The notes below the pieces were generated by a model that saw only the letters and a list, made by a program, of their open reading frames with translations, had not been told where the DNA came from and ran no database searches. From Cordia subcordata (Eukaryota > Streptophyta > Magnoliopsida > Boraginales > Cordiaceae): a DNA stretch of 64,000 nucleotides. The number at the start of each line of letters is the position of its first letter. Within the stretch, counting starts at the first letter, position 1. Where the stretch lies: positions 2,242,001 to 2,306,000 of the forward strand of contig JAPTOF010000019.1 of NCBI GenBank assembly GCA_028554755.1, given 5' to 3'. Positions 1 to 13,350 of this stretch are shown piece after piece. A program made the position numbers and the translations under genes.

Positions 1-712
1 GTTGTTAAGCCCCAGTGGCTTGGTGCCGTGGAGGACAAGAAAAATGAAGAAATCATAAAAGAAACCCCAGTAGACCAAGAGGAAAATGACCAGTTTGTTG
101 ACTACAAAGACCGGAGCAAGATTTTGGAGGAATTGCATATTACGCAGGTTATAGAAGACCAGGGAATTGAAAAAGCTGCGCCAGGTCTTATAATTAGGAA
201 GAGGAAGCAGGTGGAGAAGTCTGACATTAGTGAAGTTAATCATCACGAACAATCCACAGGGGCTGAGATAAAAGCAGAAGATGCTGTGGCTCTATTACTG
301 AGACATTCAAGGTGGTACCAAGGATCAGATGATGAGATGAGTGAAGGAGTCCCAACTGAGAACCAGCTTGGGAAAGATGCAGAAAAGTCTAGAAGAGTGC
401 TTGGCCCTGAGAAACCATCATTTCTCAGTTCAGATTACGAGTCTTGGGTTCCTCCTGAAGGTAAAGAAAAATCTTGGCATCAATTTGTTTATATCCTACA
501 TGTGCTTTGAGTTAACTATTTGTCTGCTATACTTGTTATGTTCTTGTCTTCTGTCCCTCTTGAAAGTAAAGAGAAATCTTGGCACTATTTCCTTGTATCC
601 TATAGATGCACTTTGGATTAGGCAACTTAATTCTGGTCTTCACAATTGTGTTATGTATCCAGGACAATCTGGTGATGGACGTACCTCACTGAATGATCGT
701 TACGGTTACTGA
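1..712 (+). CDS. Kanadaptin-like FHA-domain protein, C-terminal part only
   Basis: This is the 3' end of a gene that starts before the window. Frame 1 is open from base 1. Exon A runs 1-460 and ends at a GT donor (CCTGAAG|gtaaag). The last exon is 663-712 after an AG acceptor, with stop TGA at 710-712. The joined C-terminus reads WVPPEG-QSGDGRTSLNDRYGY, the conserved end of kanadaptin/SLC4A1AP-type proteins; KPQWLGAV near the start also fits the plant family. The visible part is acidic and lysine-rich, as expected for the tail after the N-terminal FHA domain, which is not in the window. In plants it is known only as a SMAD/FHA-domain nuclear protein with a probable RNA-processing link; the function is inferred. 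It runs tail-to-tail with the RPOTmp gene. The intron carries a diverged copy of the exon-intron junction. Confidence 0.85.
461..662 (+). repeat. Diverged tandem duplication inside the kanadaptin last intron
   Basis: Two stretches of about 63 bp, near 457-519 and 556-622, align along their length (TGAAGGTAAAGAAAAATCTT against TGAAAGTAAAGAGAAATCTT, then both run into TATCCTA). The first spans the real donor. In the second the donor GGTAAAG has become AGTAAAG, so a decoy GT remains. This is a small local duplication with no coding role. Confidence 0.6.
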
Positions 713-2504
713 CTGTGGACCTCATCTTGCTTGAACTCTTGCCTGGGTGCTTGTGTCCTTAGAGCTAGTCTCATCTTGCGTTTTAGTTGAAGATCTCATC
801 ATATTATGACCCACAGAGTCATTGATTGCCTGGGCTACACGACCAGCAGTCTGAACAATGAGTTGAGCCAAACCTTTGAAGAGTTACGTGGAAAAAGATG
901 TTATCTTGTATGTATATATATGATCATGGTTTGAGGAGTCAAATTTCTGATATATATAGTGGGCACAACACGAGGATTTTTTTTTTCCTTTTTACAATTT
1001 ACGCTAGCGAGGAAGGGATCTTTTCATTTGATTTGTAATGTGTACAGACTAGACATGTGATGACGTGGTTAATGCAATTTCCAAAGCATTGTATTTGAAA
1101 CCAGTTCTGGTTAGTTCCGATGTGTTTTGTGTAGTCTGCAGATTTTAGTTTCAGTTCTTGAAATAGTGAGCATATTCATTTTGTCATCCGAAGGCAACTT
1201 GTGCAAAGATGGAGGTATATAGATTGTTGACGATAGATCTGTGCATGTCACTTACCGAGAGCTGCTAAAGAGAGCCATGTCCAAGTACGTGAATTGTCTC
1301 AGTTCACTATCACCCTCAAAAATCAGCCTTTGCCTTCCGTAAAGTTGTCAGAGTATGATTAACATCTAGATATTGAAATCGTTTATATATCCGATATTGA
1401 CCGTAATTTACCAGAACACTTTAGTCTCAGTAAGCGGGGGAAGGGTTAAGGATTTATCCAGCGGTGCGAGATGTCATGTTGCTCGAGGGACCCCAGCCGC
1501 TGTCAAGAGTAAAAAGTCGTCAACAAGGACATTTTAGTGCGTTGTAGATTCTTATGAGCGGGGAGCTTATCCATCATGCGCTGGTGGATCAATTCTCCAC
1601 CCACAGCAGATGCCAAAACAAGATAAACAGCAAAGCAAGATGAATGATTCCAATGTGTCTTGGGGTGCGTACAAACGATATTAGGGTCTCTAATAAGCGA
1701 AAGATTGAAGTGCAATATTGTCACCAGACCTCTATGAATCATCCGCTTTCGCAATGCTTGACATGATAACAAACCCACAAGATTTAACAAAATCATGTCT
1801 CCTTTATATATTTACATTCCGCTGCTTAACACCATTGGCATCTGGTTTACATTGCTAATCTAGAATCAAGAAGCACTTTCCGTTCCTCCAACTTTACATC
1901 TGGACATGCACAAACATCATATACAGTGCAGCCCTTAGACTTCAAAGTTGTTTGACTACATATACACATTTACAACAAAGGCATGCCAGGTTTTGGCAGA
2001 GGATTGCCAAGTTGTCCATTTTATAGTGACGTTTCAGACTTCGGTGACTGTACATATTCCTGGGCTGGAGACTTCCATCAGTGAGTTTTTTTGCATAAAC
2101 CAATTGCAAACACAAGAACCTTCAAGATCAGAATATCAAAATTTTATCAAAGATTTTATTTATCTTGCAGTCAAACTCCTCAAATTTTCTTCACGACCTA
2201 TTGGGAGGTGCTTCTGTACCATCTGACAGCAATGTGCTCTTCAGAACCTCTTCACTGACTGTACAAGAAAATTCCAGCACAAGGCGCAAAGACAGAAGGT
2301 AACCTGACACCTTTGATGCTTGTGCTTGTACCAAAAAGTGCATCTCCATTGCTGGTCAACGATCAATGCAGGGAAACAACTGTCTGTTCCATTTCTTGTT
2401 TTCCCCATTTACAACATATTGAAGCATCTCAAATAGGCACGTTGAAGGAACTTCAACACCAAACGTTGCAATGTGACAACACCTGATATGACTTCCAATT
2501 ATTA
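713..2504. other. Convergent intergenic region between kanadaptin and RPOTmp
   Basis: This holds the 3' UTRs of two converging genes. I see no gene that can be supported. A 97-codon frame on the minus strand (1503-1796) and a 92-codon frame on the plus strand (1948-2226) match no family I recognise and lack splice or start context. There is no transposon signature. Confidence 0.5.
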
Positions 2505-5500
2505 TCAATTGAAGAAATAGGGAGAATTCAGAACATCCCTCAGATCAAAGTCCCCTCGTTCTGGCAATGGTGGAAAAGACAATGAGGGGAAAGATGTCTG
2601 AAAGCCCTCCAGTAACTGTTCAAAATAAACAATTAGATTAGAAGTTGAAAGAGCAATTTAACACTAAACTAACAATGAAGCATCATTTTATTACTTAGAT
2701 ATTCATGTTAAAAATGCATGCATGAAGGGACCACATAAGACTAATAGTTTGCTCAATCTAGTCATCTAGCATTGCGTGGATAAGAATAAGAGAATATAAA
2801 ATTTCTGGAGAAGAAAGGACTTTGAGCATATTGAATATGTAGGAGAGAGAGCAAATCACATGCCAAATTAAAATGGGAAAAAAAGAGATAATCAACTTGA
2901 AAGGGGCATTTAGTGGCGAATGAGGTATAGATACTATACATTCTCCAGTATTGGTGTTTCATAGAGTTCAATGAACTTCTCTCTTAAGATCCTGCTCATT
3001 TCATCCACATCACATGCATGTGTCCAATATGAATCATGAACGCCTGCAAAAAGTCAAGTTAAGAATATGCAGCTTAAAAGGGCAAGGAATATGGGGCGAA
3101 AAGACATGCAACAAAAGCAAACATAATTAGAACCTGCAAAATTCAAGCCTGCCTTTCTGCAGGCAACTGCGGTCATCATCATGTGTGAACCATCAAGGGA
3201 GTGAACAAAATTAGGTGGGAAGGCTGTTCTCTGTCTCTTGACCATGATCTGCACATAAAAATAACTTAGCTATCACATTTTGCTAAATAACATAAAAGTA
3301 AATTTGCAAACTGATAGACAAAGAAACGAGGAAACAATCAACAATGGAGGTACTTCTGCAATCAATATCCTTTCATTTCTGGTTTGGTATTACACTAGTC
3401 AAGTCTTCAAGCCCTTCAGATGTTCCTACATAATAATTATTTCAACAGGCTTTTGGCAGCCTTCCAACGGAGTAACTGGAAGATCAGGGCACATAAAAGT
3501 GTTACGGTTGCATGAACATGTGATTACACTTCAGATGCCAGCTGTGCAAGGACTGAATTATGGTTTCCAGTAGCCCCAAATCTCCATTGCTAGTTGCTAA
3601 AAGTAGCTAGTAAAGAACCACGACACCATTCAAATATGACTAATGGAGACATCAAAATAATTACCTTTTCTGTTTCCCGCTGCAGTGTCAAAACCTGAAG
3701 AGAAGTCTTAACCTGAATCATACAAGGCAACAATAAGATCCCTGAACATTTTGAAGCTACAAAGAGGAAATTGACTTTAAAAATCACATAATACTCACAA
3801 GATGCCTTCCAATTTTGCGATATGGTTGCACAACAGGAAGGCCAAGTGGAGTCGTCCACTGAACGGGCTGGTTTTCAGATGCAATAATCTATTGAGAGTT
3901 GGTGGTCAATAAGTATGAAATTATTGACAAGAAAGCAACAAGATTAGCTCCACACAGAGAGGACAACATTAACATTGTCATGGTCTTAAAGTGTACAAGT
4001 TTAAGGTAAAAACTAAACAATCTTTTCGTCCAGAAACAAAAATATAAGTGCACAAGAACCAACATAAATTTGCCATTATTTATAACTTAGTAAATGTTAT
4101 TTCAGCTAGTTTACAATTTTCAATCCACTATATGTGTCATTGGCAAGCCTTTTAAGGAGCACTAGAAAAGTCCTTCCAATCTTGGAAATACTTCCCATAG
4201 AAGACAGAAGATTGGTTTTTGGTCTATAAAGCGATTTGGCATAACCTCACCAGTTGAGAATGACTTCTTTTTATCTTTAGTTCTACAAGTATGGTAGAGT
4301 AAATTTCTCCGAGATCTTCTAATTCAGTGGACAAAGTACTCCTATCCAAATTCTTTGTTCTGGCTAGAACTTCCTCCATTTGGTGATTCTTGTACAGACT
4401 AACACTACTAAGAAACTCTTCCTAGAAGACTCACAATAAGCTAAGAGAAAAATCTTAGTTTGACAGAATTCTTGAATGCTTACACTTCTCCAATCGCTTT
4501 CGCTCTTGAAATTTTGAATAACTACAATAGCATGTGAGATTTGATGAACAATGATATAGAAATTGTGACACACACCTTTGCACATTCTCCAAGCCAGTTC
4601 ATGATACAGCGAGCAGCCTCAAACATCTCCCCTAATGCAGTTAAGGTGGTCTAAAAAGTCAAAATTAGAAACATTGAACTTGTTAGGAGGTGGGTCAGCT
4701 AATGCATTATCACAACTTACTGGATTTTGTCATTTTCATGAATTGAGCAAATTTTATGACAATCAACGATGCTTATCACGCTCATCTCCTCTTATATCCA
4801 AGAACAACAGCAGCAAAATCTGTATGATATACATCAACGTAATTGCATGTGCAAATACGGAACAGGGACTGCATGTGACAGCTCAAATGGAATTGTAACC
4901 AGAAAAGACCTCATAAACATTGTACCATGAGAAGTTGTTTAGGACTACAGGAATAACTTCCCTAGCAGGAAGTGGGAATATTGTTATCCTTTTCAGTTTA
5001 TTTTTTCCAAATGAGCCCATGTGACTACTGGTCATGCCACGATGGCCCTGACTCTATATAGCAATTTTAGGCTATTATTGTGACTCTTACTTTAGCCGCA
5101 TAACAAGCTGCGCCAAAGAGCTCACTATCATCGGCAATAGCATTACGATCTTTCAACCTTCTCTTGATTTGATCCCTAGCACCAATGTAAGTGACACCAT
5201 ACACTGATGTCATCACCGTTTGCTTCACCAATTTCCTGTCAACCTGCCAATTATGAGGACGACAACACTAAAAGATCACTACATGAACCAAATGAAAAAA
5301 GAAAAAGAAAAAAGCAGGTAGTGAGTGGCCAAGAAAATTAAATGCTCTAGTTAATTTTATGGTGGAAGAAAATGCATATTTTTGGTTGATGATTGAAGTA
5401 TCAACTAACTGGTGTGACAGTCCACATGAAAGCCAACAGCAGTAGCATAGAGGAAGACATCTAACCTGATTAATAAGAATCCTTGCACGAATGGCATCAG

Positions 5501-8500
5501 GAAAAGCTGCAGGATCTCTCTGTGCATCCCTTTTCATGATATCTAAAACCCTGCATAGAGTCGTAAAATTATGAACTTTTTTCATTGAATCAGTCATTTT
5601 TAACCTTAAAATGGACATAGAAACAGTGTGAGATGAAAAATAGTTTTGCTTCAAAATAAAGAAATTAATTGATGAGTCTTGTTGTGTGGAAAAGTTTCCA
5701 AAGACAAGGAATTTTCTGAATCAACATTCAGGAAGTTTACAACTTAATAGGCACACTGACACATCAATGATATCTTAAAGACAAGACTGATGAAAGATAC
5801 AGCACATTTATATGGAAGCCACAAAGAATTTATGCAACTTTGTAACAAATAAGCAGATTCTGTCTAGTGGGCTTAGACTTGGTTTGGATTGGTTTGTATT
5901 CTGCAATTAATTTCATGGTTAGCGTATTTAGTCAACAAGCCTATTCCAAGCACCAAAACACCGTCATAAAGAGCAAATGATGAAATTTGAGATAGTGATG
6001 GACACGTACCAATTTATACAATCATTTGTTAAAGAATTTCAAGTTCTTGTCAACATATTGTGAAGCTCAACATGAGATGCAAACTTGGATACAGAATCAA
6101 GTTAAAACCCCTTTAACTAATGCCTAATGAGTTGTTCCCGTTATGAATGTCAAAATCTAATTTTCCATATATCTCCCAAGGTAGGAGAGAAAAGAGAGCG
6201 CTTTGTCCCAGCTGCACTGCTCACCCACATATCTTATCGACAACCTAGATAGTTAGTAGTTGATGGAAACGGAAAAAAGGAGTGCTTAGCTGAAATTAGT
6301 CTGGTGAGAAGACTGATGGTAAAGTAATGCAGTATAAAATACAAATATTTTTCTTACAACACGTCAATCGGCACATTTTTTTCAAACTTCATCAGAACAG
6401 CCAGGTTCAGTTTTGACATATGCCTAGAGGAAGACAATTAGATGCTTTAACTATAAACAGCACCATGAACGTCATTGAATGAAGAGATAGAGGTTGAAGA
6501 GATGGAAAAGAACTGAAAGCAGTCAACAAACAAAGTTAATAACAGGTGGCTTCATGAGGATTTAGGCTCTAGTCTCTAGATAAGTTGACAGGAGAAAGAG
6601 AACTACATATAGCTGATCACATAAAGATGAAGCAGTAGCTGGTCACATAAAGATGAAGCAAATTTAGCAGAATTTACTAGAAGCTGTATCCCTTAGACAA
6701 AACTGCTGCTTGCACAAGCAGCATTTGCATTTGTTACTTGTCCTGCCTATTTGTTATGACATGTAACAGAGGAAAAGAAAATTTTAGCTTAGAAACAGAT
6801 CATGTTCTCTTGTACAAGCAAAGTATAGGACTTCAGACTCCCAATAAAGAACAACATAATTGATGATGTTGCCATCATCAACAGAGCTTCTTTTCTGAAG
6901 ATAAACTTGCTCACCTAGAGGCTATTCCTGAATAGACATCAGCTGGTTTTTCTCCAGCAACCAAATTGACAGCAGCTGCTCCTAACTGAACAATCAATTT
7001 CAGCAAGCAAACCAGTTAAGCATCTTCAAGCAATTGACCTAGGAATATTTTTCTAGGATATGCTAGTAATAGAGTAAAACAGACAAAATCTAAAACTTAT
7101 GTAACAAGAATAGAATACTAAGAGTCATATACCAGAGTGGAGTTTGTCATTGAACCAAAAAGGGAAAAATAGTTTGAATTTGTCTTCATCTGTTTGTTGG
7201 TATTACCACATTATCTCTACTCTCTAATATTTTTCAAATTGGACGGATGCAACAAAAAAACCAAGTTTATTGCCTCTCGTCTCTAACCAAGGAAACCATA
7301 CCCTAATGTGATCACAATGAGGAAGAGTATTGTTGTCAAGTTTGAAGTTGAATATAGAAATACAACCAGACACAATTTATACCATGCTCCTTCATCATCA
7401 TGCCCCTCTGTGCTCCCTCACCTTTGTTCAGAATATTAATACTGTTTATTCACAATATTAATACTGTGTAGAGCTGTGAACAATTTAATTGACGTGTTTG
7501 TTCATAATTTTTGTACTATTTGTTCATAAATTTTATAATATTTGTTCATTGAAGGTGCATAGTGCTTAGTGGGTACACAATCCTTAAGGCATGGGAGAAG
7601 TGAGTACTTCTATATAGTGTTTTATAGTTTATGAATCAATCTCTTTTTTGGAGGGAAAGAAGTTATAAAATAAAGACATGTGGCATTGATAAAAAGGCAT
7701 GTACTCTTTTTGACATAATATATAGATTCCAGTAATTGGACATTTAATCTAGGCTTAAATACTGAAACAGTAAGCCTGTATGTATTAATTAAAGCTTAAC
7801 TACAACTAAAGATATTGATACTTTGGATAATGTAATCCTTCATTGGAAATATCTTCAAGAACTTCTAAACCCTCTCCAGCCTTCTATGAAGTCGCATGTG
7901 CACATTGTTGCTTTGATATTTCCCAGTTCATTTTTGACAGAATATCCATAACTATCATGTTGGTGTATATGAAGTGTGTACAAATTTGTACATTCACCAT
8001 TCTCCTTCTATTAAACCATTTGCATGCCTAAGGAGTAATAGTCGCCATTAGCCAGAACCAGAAACAGCTGTTCAATTTGCATGTAAGCTAGAAGAACGAA
8101 AAATTGCTACTTGAACATCTTAATATCTATCCCAGAGTTCAATAGATATTAGGTGTTCCAAAAGGCACCATCCTTTTTCATGTTTGGCTAATTCATGAAA
8201 TTATTAACAGAAGAAAGATACACATCTTTTTTGATATAATGACCATAAGAAACCTTCCCGCTGCCAGATTCAAAATAGGCAATACGGTAAACATTTCCAG
8301 AAAGTAGGAAGTACTAAGTGGTCACCATAAGACAAATAAAGTAGCTCTTACCTTATCTCTCCCAAGGGCAGCATAATGCTGTAAACCATTGCAGGAACCG
8401 TCCTACAATATATCAAAAAGAAAACAAAAGGAGAAAGGAAAAAGGTCAGGCAGAAAATTTACACACATTAGAGATTGGTAATATCAAACAATTCAGATGT

Positions 8501-11500
8501 CCTCTTTCAGTTCAACATACTGATCAGAATAAAAACTATCACATCCTGAAACAGAAGCATAGAACATTCTATGAAAGTTTTGGTGTTAATTCTTCTTGCC
8601 AATGTGAACGAAGCCACCCGAGCTTAAAGTCCATGCCATTGAAAAACAAATATTCCAGAAACCACATCTTAACCAGGCAGTCCAAATTATAAAAGTACAT
8701 CCAGATGCTTAACTGAGAAAAAGACGAAATACCAGTGCATTAAAGCAAATGACTTCACCTCACAGTCAAATTCTCAGTGAACTGTAAGTAACATTCTGAT
8801 TATCTTCTCTGAAAAACCACATTCCTTCCCGTCCATTTTGACCATTTTGACCAAGCTTTTCAAAGAAATTAAATTATTACATAAAATTATTCATGAAACT
8901 AATTTAGCTCTATCTAGTGGAGGGTTTGATTGTGAAGGAGTACTTCAGAAACTATTGATGCTATTTATCATCAAAGATTACCTGGTGAACAGGGATATGT
9001 GAAATAGTTGTTTCTGGAGATGGACTTCTCAGGGCTTCAGCGAGATTAAAGCATACAGCCAAGCATTGGAAAGGGTCTTCTGCCTTCAACCACCAGCGCC
9101 TTCCTTCAAGTGGTCTGTCCGCAGAATCGAATATATCATCCAGGTGACTTTCAGTAAATGCTATTCGGCCTTCATGAGATAATTTATCAACACCATTAGC
9201 ATATAAATTTGCCAAGTGTATCTTCAGCCAGCGCAAGCCTGACTTTCCAAGAGGACGTCCCTCGGCAAACTCGAGGATACCCCTACAGACATCAGAACCA
9301 AGGTGGTTCAAGTGTGGGTGCATTGGATATGCTCGGCCTCGAAAATCAAGGTTGTGCGGATAGAAGAAACCTTCTTCATCTTTCATTTTCCGTGCTACCT
9401 GTCCCAAATTCCAATCAAGAAGAGTTCAGTAAAGACTTTTGAAGATAAATTGAGTTGTGAGATTAAGAAAAACTTTGTTGGGGTCCTACAGCTAGTTTGA
9501 GCTCTATGTCACAGCGTTGTGAATATCTTTCGCTGTTCTCTTTCTTGATGGATTTAACTTTCCACCTCCACTTCTTGAGCAATGATTCATCATCTGTATC
9601 TGGTTGCTCTGGCAAAGGGATCTACATGCAATGGGAGAAAGTATAAGTTCTTCTAGCTTTGATAAAATTAGAGCTATTTCAATTAGTTCTCTCAATAAAA
9701 TGATATAGAAACAGACACATCTATAGGAAGACAAGAAAACGAAGGGAAGGATATGGAGTAACCTACATCTTCGCGATCAACCAAATCAGCAAGACAGCCT
9801 CCACTAGCCCATATTCTGTCAACAATGCTAAGTACCCTCTTATTCACTCTCCATTTGGTTCTCCCAAGAGTATCAAGGGCCTGAGAAAATAAGAAAAGGG
9901 TAGAAAACAAATGGTGTGAAAGAAGTATCAGAAAACTGACCATTGGTGACAAAATTCCCACTAGAAAAAAATAATAAAAATAAGGAATGATCCGTGAACC
10001 TCAAAGACTGGCTCTAATTGCTTCTTTGATACTCTTTTAACTGCTTCACGTTGCTGTTTTGCTCCATGTGTCCGCATGACATAAGAAGGCAAATACAGGT
10101 GTGCGCCTTTATCATAACTACAAAAGGAAAGGATACCTATTAGAAAAGGAACACTTGTACTAGTGAGGAAAAGATAAGACTCTTCTGATTTCCCTGAAAA
10201 ATTAATCACCATGAGGAAGAAGGCACAAGCACTAGAAGGCAGTAATAAGTTTGTAGGCTCATCTGTTAATGCTAAAACTTATCCAGGTGGTTTACGCTCA
10301 GTGAAAAACAAAGATATAAAGGCCTTTATAAGAATCACTGAACATTACTTCTGGATCCACCAACTATGCACACACATATGTGTATGTGTTCTCAACATCT
10401 GGATAGCAAAAGGAGAGAGACAAACAGCCCAACATAAGCCAGAAATACTAAACCTCTTTTCCTTTTGGGTAAAATTACTCCACACTCCAAACATCAACAA
10501 GAAAGGGAATTAAAAAGTGAGCACAAAGATCAAAAGTCTTTCTGTAGATACCAGCAGAAAATTTTCCAACGGATGCCAGGCAAGGTGCTTCAGACAGATA
10601 AGAACCCCATTTCCCTAACCCACAACCCAGGCAAAAACCAAAAGGAGAAAGGAATAATAAAGATACTATACCCTGTCCACTTGACTGGAGGAATCAACAT
10701 GGGCATGTAAGGGATCACCATGTGCCTGGCCTGTGCAAAAGAATAATCACATTAAATGCTAATGTAGAGACAGTGACAGAGAGGAAAGATCCCAAGATGA
10801 CTAAGGAAACTTTAAGTGATGGTGCAGTAACTGGTTGCTGCCCAGTAAATAAAAACTCATCCCCAAGGTAATCACATTAAGTGCTAATGTAGTGACAATG
10901 ACAGAGCAGAAAGATTTCAAGATGACTATGGAAACTTTAAGTGATGGCACAGTAACTAGTTGCCGCCCAGTAATTAAAAACTCCTCCCTAGTATAAGAAC
11001 TTCAAGAAATGGAAAGCATGAACTCCGGCACTGTATAGAAAGGGGCTGGGTACTGGAGTGACTGCTTTAAGAATATATTAACCACATCCAAAAATCAAAT
11101 TATATTTCTCTTGCAGTTCTTGTATGCAAAGCACCAATAATAAGAAAGGGACTATCTTACAGTCTTTTCAAGGCCTCTGAGGATCTGTGGGTCACACTCA
11201 ATGACACCATACCTTCTGCTAGCATTTCTGTAGCAAGAAGGTCCATGAGCACCAATTTGCAATTTGAAACAACAGAAAAGAAATCCACCAAGAAGACAAA
11301 AATAAGAACATACTTAGGTTCTCTTATTAGAGTTCTAAATGTGTGCATAAATGCAGGGCGAATATCAGGTGGACCATCCCCTACTTGATTCGCAGGAGGC
11401 TGTATGTAGGCCGTTTGTAGAAGAATCTCAATCAGACGGCTTCCAACCTGAAAGATAAAACATATAAGTGCAACCTAACCAATTATATGCATACTATAAC

Positions 11501-13350
11501 CACTTTTCAGTAACTACTAGAGTTAACTTGTACCTTTGCTTTAGCATCTGTGCCCCATGGTTTTGAGTCATCCTGTCCCTTCAGAATCTGATTCACTGAT
11601 CGCAGCTTTTGTTTTTTCATCAAATTTGAGACTGTTTTCCTAAGCTTCTCCTGTTCTTGGGTTACAGTGCTTGATCCATCTTCTTCCAACTTATTACTGT
11701 CATCAACTTTTTTCTTTTTTGTCTTCTCCAAAAACCTATGTATCCTAACCTGACAGCAACAGATGTTATAGTGATTAGCAACTTCACAATCACAAACTTA
11801 TGTAGAGAATTTTTCTTGTATTTTCATTTTCTCTTTCTTGTGTCTTTTTCTGGTTTGCCTGTATGAGGGTGGATGCAGGACATAAAAAACAGACAAAGAA
11901 GTCCCTGCAATTTGTTCCTCGCTAGACCCTCCCTCCTTTCAACATTCCAAATTCAAGTTCACCTGATAGTTAAGAACCATGGGCAGTCTTCACAAGCTAA
12001 CAATTGGGCACTGACAGTTTCCAGGACACTGGACATGTATCCAGCAGTCCCTTGACAGTGTGGAAAAGTTTGGCTTGAGATCTTGTAGCTATCATTATAT
12101 AAGTGCAACAGTACTCCAATTAAGCTCCATAACTAATAAATTCAAGTCACTCTAATCAGTCTTCATGTTAAAAAGTGTAGTAATACTCTTACTATTGTCA
12201 ATATACTCTTATGTAATGTCAGAGCTTGTCTCGGAAGGGCACTCCTATGGCTTGGCATGTTTATAAATAGGGACAATTAACATAAACAAATTACAAATCC
12301 AAGAGCGAATACAAACAAGCCCAATTTATTTAGCATAAGAGACAGGCAGCATCTTTAAACTGTACACGAAATATAAGTACAAAAAGTATGAAGCTCACGA
12401 ACCTCCTGTTCAATTGCATCACCTATAACACAAGCAGCTTGTACAACTCTTGCATTGCCATGCTCACCTCCAGTCATCATCAATGCCATCAACTTGTGCA
12501 TAGTGATGACCGCCATCTTATCCGCCGGCAACAGATGAAAATACTTGGCGTAGGCCGCCTTACTTTTACCTCGCCTGCACATCTCCTGCTCTTCCACAAT
12601 CTTATCGTGCAACGGCTCATACCATCCTAAAAACAATGATTTCATATACGGTAAATTGGGAGCTAATTTCTGCTGGCACATATCATTCAAAAGCTCACTG
12701 TATTCCTTTGCAGCTTGCTCCCATGCCTCAGTTTCAATCTTTATTTGCCTCCTCCTGAGTGTTTGATACTTCCTATGGCCCATTCCACTAGCCATCCTAA
12801 ACTGCCTACGCCGCCTAGTCGACTTTTGCTTCTTCTCTTCTTTCTTCATTTCTGTTAACAACTCTTGTACCTCATCGACCACAGACACATCTTCCTCCAT
12901 ATCAGTAGGCGAAACCGCCACGGCCTCAGCTACACTTGCATAGCTTTTCGGGCACAACCCATATATATTCACTTGGTTTCTCACACTGCACAAGCTTGGC
13001 CTGCTCAAAGACTCATCTTCACAAAAAAATTCGCCGGCTTTTCCATAACACTTCCCGGCAAAGCCAATCTTTGAGCAAGAATTACTAAAATCAACGGGTC
13101 TGAATTTGAACATTTCAGGAAAAATTGAATCTTGGGAAAATCCAAGCAAGCTACAAGTCCGAGAAAATGACTTCTGGGGGCCTGACGAAAGCTTTCTTAG
13201 GGTTGTCGACGAGACTTGTTTGGCTATGTTTCTCCACATAACTGGAGTGTATTGGTATGGGTTTAGGAGGTTTATTGTGGGTTTATCAATTGGGTGGAGC
13301 AAAGGTTCAAGCTTTATGCCCAAAACAATGGGGGTTTTGCTGCTGGACAT
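2505..13350 (-). CDS. RPOTmp: Phage-type DNA-directed RNA polymerase, mitochondrial/plastid (RPOTmp)
   Basis: Single-subunit T7-like RNA polymerase that transcribes organelle genes. Its 19 exons, from the start, are 13350-12403, 11749-11534, 11447-11314, 11227-11161, 10730-10672, 10117-10000, 9880-9767, 9621-9490, 9398-8982, 8402-8352, 6985-6915, 5550-5466, 5243-5091, 4650-4576, 3888-3799, 3712-3665, 3248-3134, 3043-2940 and 2615-2505. They sum to 3108 bp, or 1035 residues, against about 1011 in Arabidopsis RPOTmp. The T7 active-site residues are present: Asp736 in [12 protein letters not shown], Lys811 and Tyr819 in [14 protein letters not shown] (spacing 8, as in T7), and Asp968 in VHDSYWTHA. 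The protein ends SPYFFN, typical of the family. The ATG at 13350 (MSSSKTP) is chosen; the frame is open upstream but has no ATG. A second in-frame ATG (MWRN, codon 38) starts a mitochondrial-type presequence. The linker [12 protein letters not shown] resembles RPOTmp rather than RPOTm or RPOTp. Dual targeting is inferred. Confidence 0.96.
6986..8351 (-). other. Largest RPOTmp intron (1.37 kb)
   Basis: This GT-AG intron separates exons 10 and 11. It is AT-rich. Around 7430-7550 it contains short repeats: TATTAATACTGT twice and TTTGTTCAT three times. I see no ORF or RNA gene. Just outside, at 6607-6660 in the next intron, is a tandem pair of about 27 bp (GTCACATAAAGATGAAGCA and a near copy). 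Confidence 0.5.
10745..10992. repeat. 125 bp tandem duplication in an RPOTmp intron
   Basis: The intron between exons 4 and 5 holds two copies of a sequence starting AATCACATTAA, at about 10745-10869 and 10870-10992. Both also contain GAAACTTTAAGTGATGG and AGTAACT. The period is 125 bp and identity is roughly 85-90% by eye. It lies wholly within the intron, so the reading frame is untouched. Confidence 0.75.

Noticed and set aside
1503..1796. 97-codon minus-strand frame between kanadaptin and RPOTmp
   Set aside because: No recognised family, no splice partners, and it lies in a convergent 3' region.
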